Below the pieces are notes generated by a model. The model made no database searches. It worked only from the letters and a program-made list of their open reading frames with translations, and was not told where the DNA came from. The position numbers and the translations under genes were made by a program. From NCBI GenBank assembly GCA_022866015.1, contig JALHTX010000247.1:1-19260 (forward strand): a DNA stretch of 19,260 nt, written 5' to 3'. Numbering within the stretch: position 1 is the first letter of the stretch; every line of letters begins with the position of its first letter. Below, piece by piece: positions 16,682 to 19,260 of the stretch. The DNA comes from Thermoplasmatota archaeon (GTDB taxonomy: Archaea; Thermoplasmatota; E2; DHVEG-1).

Positions 16682-16983
16682 ATGCCTCAAAAAAATTACA
16701 AACAAAGTCAAAAACATCATATAAAAAAAAACAAATTGAACCAATTCAAGCATATATAATGACTAACATGTACCCAGGAGTATATACTAAAGCACTCGAT
16801 GAGATGAAAAAAATTAAATTTATAGAAAAAATCTCTATAGTAACTGGTAAATATGATATTGTTGTAAAGGTGAATGTTAAAAATCTTGAACAGCTTGATA
16901 AACTAACGAGTCAATTGCATAAGATCGATGGAGTAGAAAGAACAAATACTCAAGTCATAGAAAAAGACTACCAATTTTTATGA
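16682..16983 (+). CDS. Stand-alone Lrp/AsnC ligand-binding (RAM) domain, start disrupted
   Basis: The frame from ATG 16759 to 16983 encodes 74 residues of a beta-alpha-beta-beta-alpha-beta RAM domain: PGVYTKALDEMKKI, then VTGKYDIVVKVNVKNLEQLDKL and the final VERTNTQVIEK. These domains bind amino acids or similar effectors and oligomerise. No DNA-binding domain is present. ATG 16759 falls in the middle of strand 1, because the same frame upstream reads IEPIQAY before it. That upstream frame has no ATG, GTG or TTG back to its stop at 16648-16650. ATG 16682, preceded by GGGAAGG and in another frame, would be joined by one extra A in the A9 run at 16723-16731, giving a 100-residue protein beginning MPQKNYKQSQ. 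The intact domain is certain, the start is not. Confidence 0.65.
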
Positions 16984-17223
16984 AGTCGGTAATCTTAGGT
17001 TCAAATCCCTCTTAATTTAAATAGAACCAATGCCGGTAAATATTACGCTGAGAGTACTGGTACGAATCACTGTTACAATTTTATGGAGAAATGTTTTAGC
17101 TGACTTAGACATATTATTGACTAAATTTCAAAAAAGCCTTTGATTTATTCTACTATATAAAGTTAATGTGTGTAATCGTGTTAATGATTATCATAGCGAG
17201 AAAGTTCATTCATTCTTGGTTTT
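16984..17223. other. Intergenic, no gene seen
   Basis: This spacer lies between two convergent genes. It contains GGTTCAAATCC at 16999-17009, which resembles a tRNA T-loop core, but no cloverleaf can be built around it. The direct repeat GTTAATG occurs near 17162 and 17179. Confidence 0.4.
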
Positions 17224-18351
17224 TTAGTTATTGTATAAGTTTAATATTTTTTCAAAAAAAGGAAAACGATCCAACATCTTCAGAAGTAGTTGTATAATAG
17301 GGTTGTAGATATGTGTCTTTGGCATCGTAACTGATAATGTTGTATTAGGACCATTTAAACCATGTTCATCTTGAGCATATGCTATTATATTATAAGTCTC
17401 ATCACTAATCCAAGTGTGTTTTACTGTTACATTTATTCCAGATTGATAAAAACCAGTTGTATCAGTAGTACCATCTCCCCAATCTATAATATATTTGACA
17501 TTGTCATTATTCCTATCATCTGCATTGAATATATATGGATACTCGGTTTCTTTTTTACCACTTGCAGGACCAGATATTTTTGGTTTTTCTGGTGGTGTTG
17601 AAGGTATTTTAAAAACTTTAACCTCATCAATTATTCCATTAAAAAATTCTGAATCATAAGTTCCCATACCTATTTTAGCCATTTTAAACTGGAATGAACT
17701 CATGGGACATAACCAATCTGAATCATTACCAGCAAGTTCATTATCTACATAAAGTTCCATCATCGGATTTACTGTATTACCATAATATCTACCCTCGATA
17801 TAATGCCATAATCCATCATTGTAACTATCAGTAGAATTTATTATTAATCCACAAATATCGGTACTTTGCACCTTCATCTGCAGGGTACCGTCAGGACTAA
17901 ATTTAATATAAAAGATCGGCATTGGAGAAGAATAAGTCATCATATAAATAACACCAGATTGAGTTGATTCAGTATTAATCCATGCAGAAATTTTATAGTC
18001 ATCAGTTTTATTGAAACCCAAATCTTTTGAGTAAAGATCTAGATTAACATTACTAGCCTCTCCATCAAAATCAAGTGCATAATTGGAATATCCAGTAGTC
18101 CATGATGCTCCGTTAATTGCTCCATAAAAACCATGTCCTGAATAATCATGTGCAAGGTTGCCACTACCTTCATCAAAACTCCAATAAGCTAATGATCCAA
18201 AATTTTCTGTGTAACTATTAATTGAAAAATAATCAACCGATGGATTTGTAACTTGTTCAACATTTCCAATTATTGAAGGCGAAATACTTATACCAATAAA
18301 CAATAAAAAAATGGTAAATATAAAACCAAATCTAAATAAACCATTTTTCAT
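17224..18351 (-). CDS. Secreted LamG-like lectin plus PKD domain surface protein
   Basis: This 375-residue protein has a signal peptide (MKNGLFRFGFIFTIFLLFIGISIS). A concanavalin A-like LamG domain spans about 52-248, with LAYWSFDEGSG, HDYSGHGFYGAI, DDYKISAWINT, GLWHYIEGRYY, MELYVDNEL and GIIDEVKVFK. A PKD/Ig-like domain follows at about 256-343, with IIDWGDGTTDTT and VKHTWISDETYNIIAYAQD. The last 30 residues form an amphipathic tail, MPKTHIYNPIIQLLLKML, then DRFPFFEKILNL. It is probably an extracellular sugar-binding or adhesion protein. The ligand is unknown. GGGGGAAAATA precedes the ATG, and a box A is visible upstream. I recall similar tails after Ig-like domains in Thermoplasmata secreted proteins, but cannot check it here. 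Confidence 0.85.
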   Translation of the reverse strand: MKNGLFRFGFIFTIFLLFIGISISPSIIGNVEQVTNPSVDYFSINSYTENFGSLAYWSFDEGSGNLAHDYSGHGFYGAINGASWTTGYSNYALDFDGEASNVNLDLYSKDLGFNKTDDYKISAWINTESTQSGVIYMMTYSSPMPIFYIKFSPDGTLQMKVQSTDICGLIINSTDSYNDGLWHYIEGRYYGNTVNPMMELYVDNELAGNDSDWLCPMSSFQFKMAKIGMGTYDSEFFNGIIDEVKVFKIPSTPPEKPKISGPASGKKETEYPYIFNADDRNNDNVKYIIDWGDGTTDTTGFYQSGINVTVKHTWISDETYNIIAYAQDEHGLNGPNTTLSVTMPKTHIYNPIIQLLLKMLDRFPFFEKILNLYNN

Positions 18352-18388
18352 TATTTTCCCCCAGATATCTTTATTAATATTGATTATG

Positions 18389-18402
18389 TATTTAAATTTA
18401 TT
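18389..18402 (-). promoter_or_regulatory. Box A for the LamG/PKD gene
   Basis: The minus strand reads ATAAATTTAAATAC. A start near 18370 gives a short leader containing the SD GGGGGA before ATG 18351. The remaining 18403-18586 interval shows no gene. Confidence 0.4.
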
Positions 18403-18586
18403 ATCCGACTAAATATTATAGTTTTTATTGATTGTAAGAAATATATATACTAGTGTATTGCATTTTATTTAAATATTACCTATTTTAAAATATGTGGAAA
18501 AATTTGTGGAGATTTGCGAGAAAATAACATGGATAATATGTGATTATGATGTTAATAATAGAAAGTAAAAGGGGGAAAAGAATAAT

Positions 18587-18862
18587 TTAATTTTTTTTAC
18601 AACAACCATTGGAATTATTGTTTATTAAACATTTGCTATTCATATATTGATTACAACATTGTCCGATATTACATTGTCCACCATAAGTGCAATTACATCT
18701 TCCATCACAAGTGCAATTACCTTGTCCATCACAAATGTATTTACATTCTTTATTACTATCACTTATTACATTGCCTGTTCCTAATAAATTACCTGCTGTC
18801 ACTAATCCTATAGATACAAGGACTATAGCAACCAATATTCCTACTATCAATATTTTTTTCAT
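18587..18862 (-). CDS. Small secreted cysteine-rich repeat protein
   Basis: This 91-residue protein has an N-terminal hydrophobic signal or anchor (MKKILIVGILVAIVLVSIGL). After a short linker the mature part holds 12 cysteines in 49 residues: 40, 44, 50, 52, 56, 58, 64, 69, 70, 78, 87 and 88. Residues 39-70 align as consecutive octapeptides, ECKYICDG, QGNCTCDG, RCNCTYGG, then the more diverged QCNIGQCC. I do not recognise the family. Disulfide-rich extracellular folding or metal binding are both possible. Its promoter has a box A at 18917-18926 and the palindrome shared with the secreted thioredoxin-fold gene. The leader contains ATGGGGCT as a weak SD. The minus strand is pyrimidine-rich after the stop, perhaps the terminator. 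Confidence 0.78.
   Translation of the reverse strand: MKKILIVGILVAIVLVSIGLVTAGNLLGTGNVISDSNKECKYICDGQGNCTCDGRCNCTYGGQCNIGQCCNQYMNSKCLINNNSNGCCKKN
18678..18749 (-). repeat. Three tandem imperfect 24-base repeats inside the Cys-rich gene
   Basis: On the plus strand the units begin CCACCATAAGTGCAATTAC, CCATCACAAGTGCAATTAC and CCATCACAAATGTATTTAC, each 24 bases long. They encode the octapeptide repeats of the Cys-rich protein and keep the reading frame, so copy number could change without frameshift. Confidence 0.7.
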
Positions 18863-18902
18863 AATTTTATTAGCCCCATTTTTATTTTGTAATTAGACTA
18901 CC

Positions 18903-18918
18903 ATTAACGTATGTTAAT
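18903..18918 (-). promoter_or_regulatory. Palindromic operator-like site, copy 2
   Basis: The minus strand reads ATTAACATACGTTAAT, an inverted repeat with a 4-base spacer. It begins right at the box A and ends exactly 40 bases before the ATG at 18862. It matches copy 1 (14221-14236) at 14 of 16 positions in the same orientation relative to the gene. Confidence 0.5.
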
Positions 18919-18926
18919 TTATATAG
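18917..18926 (-). promoter_or_regulatory. Box A for the Cys-rich gene
   Basis: The minus strand reads CTATATAAAT. The predicted transcription start is near 18895, just past the palindrome, leaving a leader of about 33 bases. Confidence 0.5.
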
Positions 18927-19130
18927 TTTTTTACCATTGATTGTCATTTTAAAAATAATTTATCAAAGGTATTTTGGTATTCAAATCGCTTATCCTGCGC
19001 ATCTAAAAAATCTTCAAATATGCTAACAAATACGCATCATTAAAAATATATAAATGTGCTATACATATATTTTTAAGTGGAATTTAGTTAATTCTTTGTA
19101 TATAAAAATTTAAATATGGGGGAATAAAAA

Positions 19131-19260
19131 ATGAAGATAAAAATAAAAATTATTGTTATTATTGGTATGCTTTTAATATCAACAAACTTTGTTGGTATTT
19201 CTACTGGAAATGATTCTTTAAAAAATCTATCATTTGTAACGTTATCATATTCTCCAGAGT
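19131..19260 (+). CDS. Partial secreted protein, N-terminus only
   Basis: The frame is open from ATG 19131 to the end of the window, 43 codons. It starts MKIKIKIIVIIGMLLIS followed by TNFVGISTGNDS, a clear signal peptide with a cleavage region, and continues KNLSFVTLSYSPE. GGGGGA at 19118-19123 is a good SD. TATATAAAA at 19099-19107 and an ATATATTTTT stretch near 19064 are possible box A elements, the upstream one fitting better because the SD must lie in the leader. The rest of the gene is outside the window, so no function can be given. Confidence 0.75.
   Translation, partial: MKIKIKIIVIIGMLLISTNFVGISTGNDSLKNLSFVTLSYSPE

Noticed and set aside
16984..17223. A functional tRNA gene around GGTTCAAATCC.
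   Set aside because: No acceptor, D or anticodon stem can be formed. The expected 5' part is the end of the Lrp-domain coding region, and the T stem itself pairs poorly.
17362..17601. Plus-strand frame opposite the LamG/PKD gene.
   Set aside because: It is the antisense of conserved PKD coding sequence and has no recognisable domain or SD.
18678..18749. CRISPR-like array from the three 24-base repeats.
   Set aside because: The repeats are directly adjacent without spacers, imperfect, and in phase with a protein-coding octapeptide.
15353..19063. Exact 15-base match TATAAATGTGCTATA at 15353-15367 and 19049-19063.
   Set aside because: A few such matches are expected by chance in 19 kb of AT-rich DNA. 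The first copy overlaps a possible start codon and the two positions have no common context.

Overview
The window looks like a chromosomal segment of a low-GC archaeon. The evidence is archaeal-type glutamyl-tRNA synthetase, aEF-1beta beside its usual zinc-ribbon partner, isopentenyl phosphate kinase and GGPP synthase for archaeal lipids, TATA-box/leaderless gene starts, and purine-rich SD sequences. A Thermoplasmatota lineage (Thermoplasmata/MBG-D-like) is my best guess, from gene order and from the style of the secreted LamG/PKD protein. That placement is from memory, not from a search.

Layout. (1) 154-616, plus strand: zinc-ribbon RNA-binding protein and elongation factor 1-beta. (2) 641-1333, minus: a membrane-anchored tandem winged-helix regulator. 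(3) 5997-1456, minus: an isoprenoid/translation operon in the order isopentenyl phosphate kinase, type 2 IPP isomerase (interrupted by an in-frame TAA), GGPP synthase, GluRS. (4) 6298-6042, minus: a small zinc-ribbon protein whose only ATG is one base out of frame. (5) 6422-13597: a glycogen/alpha-glucan locus. A minus-strand operon (glycosyltransferase, GH57 amylase, second glycosyltransferase, debranching enzyme) converges on, and overlaps by 21 bp, a plus-strand glucan phosphorylase. Together these could make, trim and phosphorolyse a storage glucan. (6) 13730-19260: a more accessory region with a duplicated winged-helix protein divergent from a secreted thioredoxin-fold protein, a frameshifted alpha/beta hydrolase, a stand-alone Lrp-type sensor domain with an unresolved start, a secreted LamG+PKD protein, a tiny secreted protein with 12 cysteines, and the start of another secreted protein running off the end.

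The most interesting observation is a shared palindrome, ATTAAC-N4-GTTAA(C/T). It lies exactly 40 bases upstream of the start codons of both the secreted CxxC thioredoxin-fold protein and the secreted 12-Cys protein, 4.6 kb apart and on opposite strands. In both cases it overlaps or abuts the predicted transcription start. The winged-helix gene divergent from the first is an obvious candidate regulator. This suggests a small extracytoplasmic thiol/disulfide regulon that I do not recognise.

The second theme is broken reading frames. Three small or accessory genes would each be restored by one extra A/T in a homopolymer, and the IPP isomerase has both a nonsense codon and a His-to-Cys change in its active-site motif. 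The long glycogen, GluRS and GGPPS genes are intact, so general sequence error is not obvious, but it cannot be excluded.

No rRNA, complete tRNA, insertion sequence or CRISPR array was seen.
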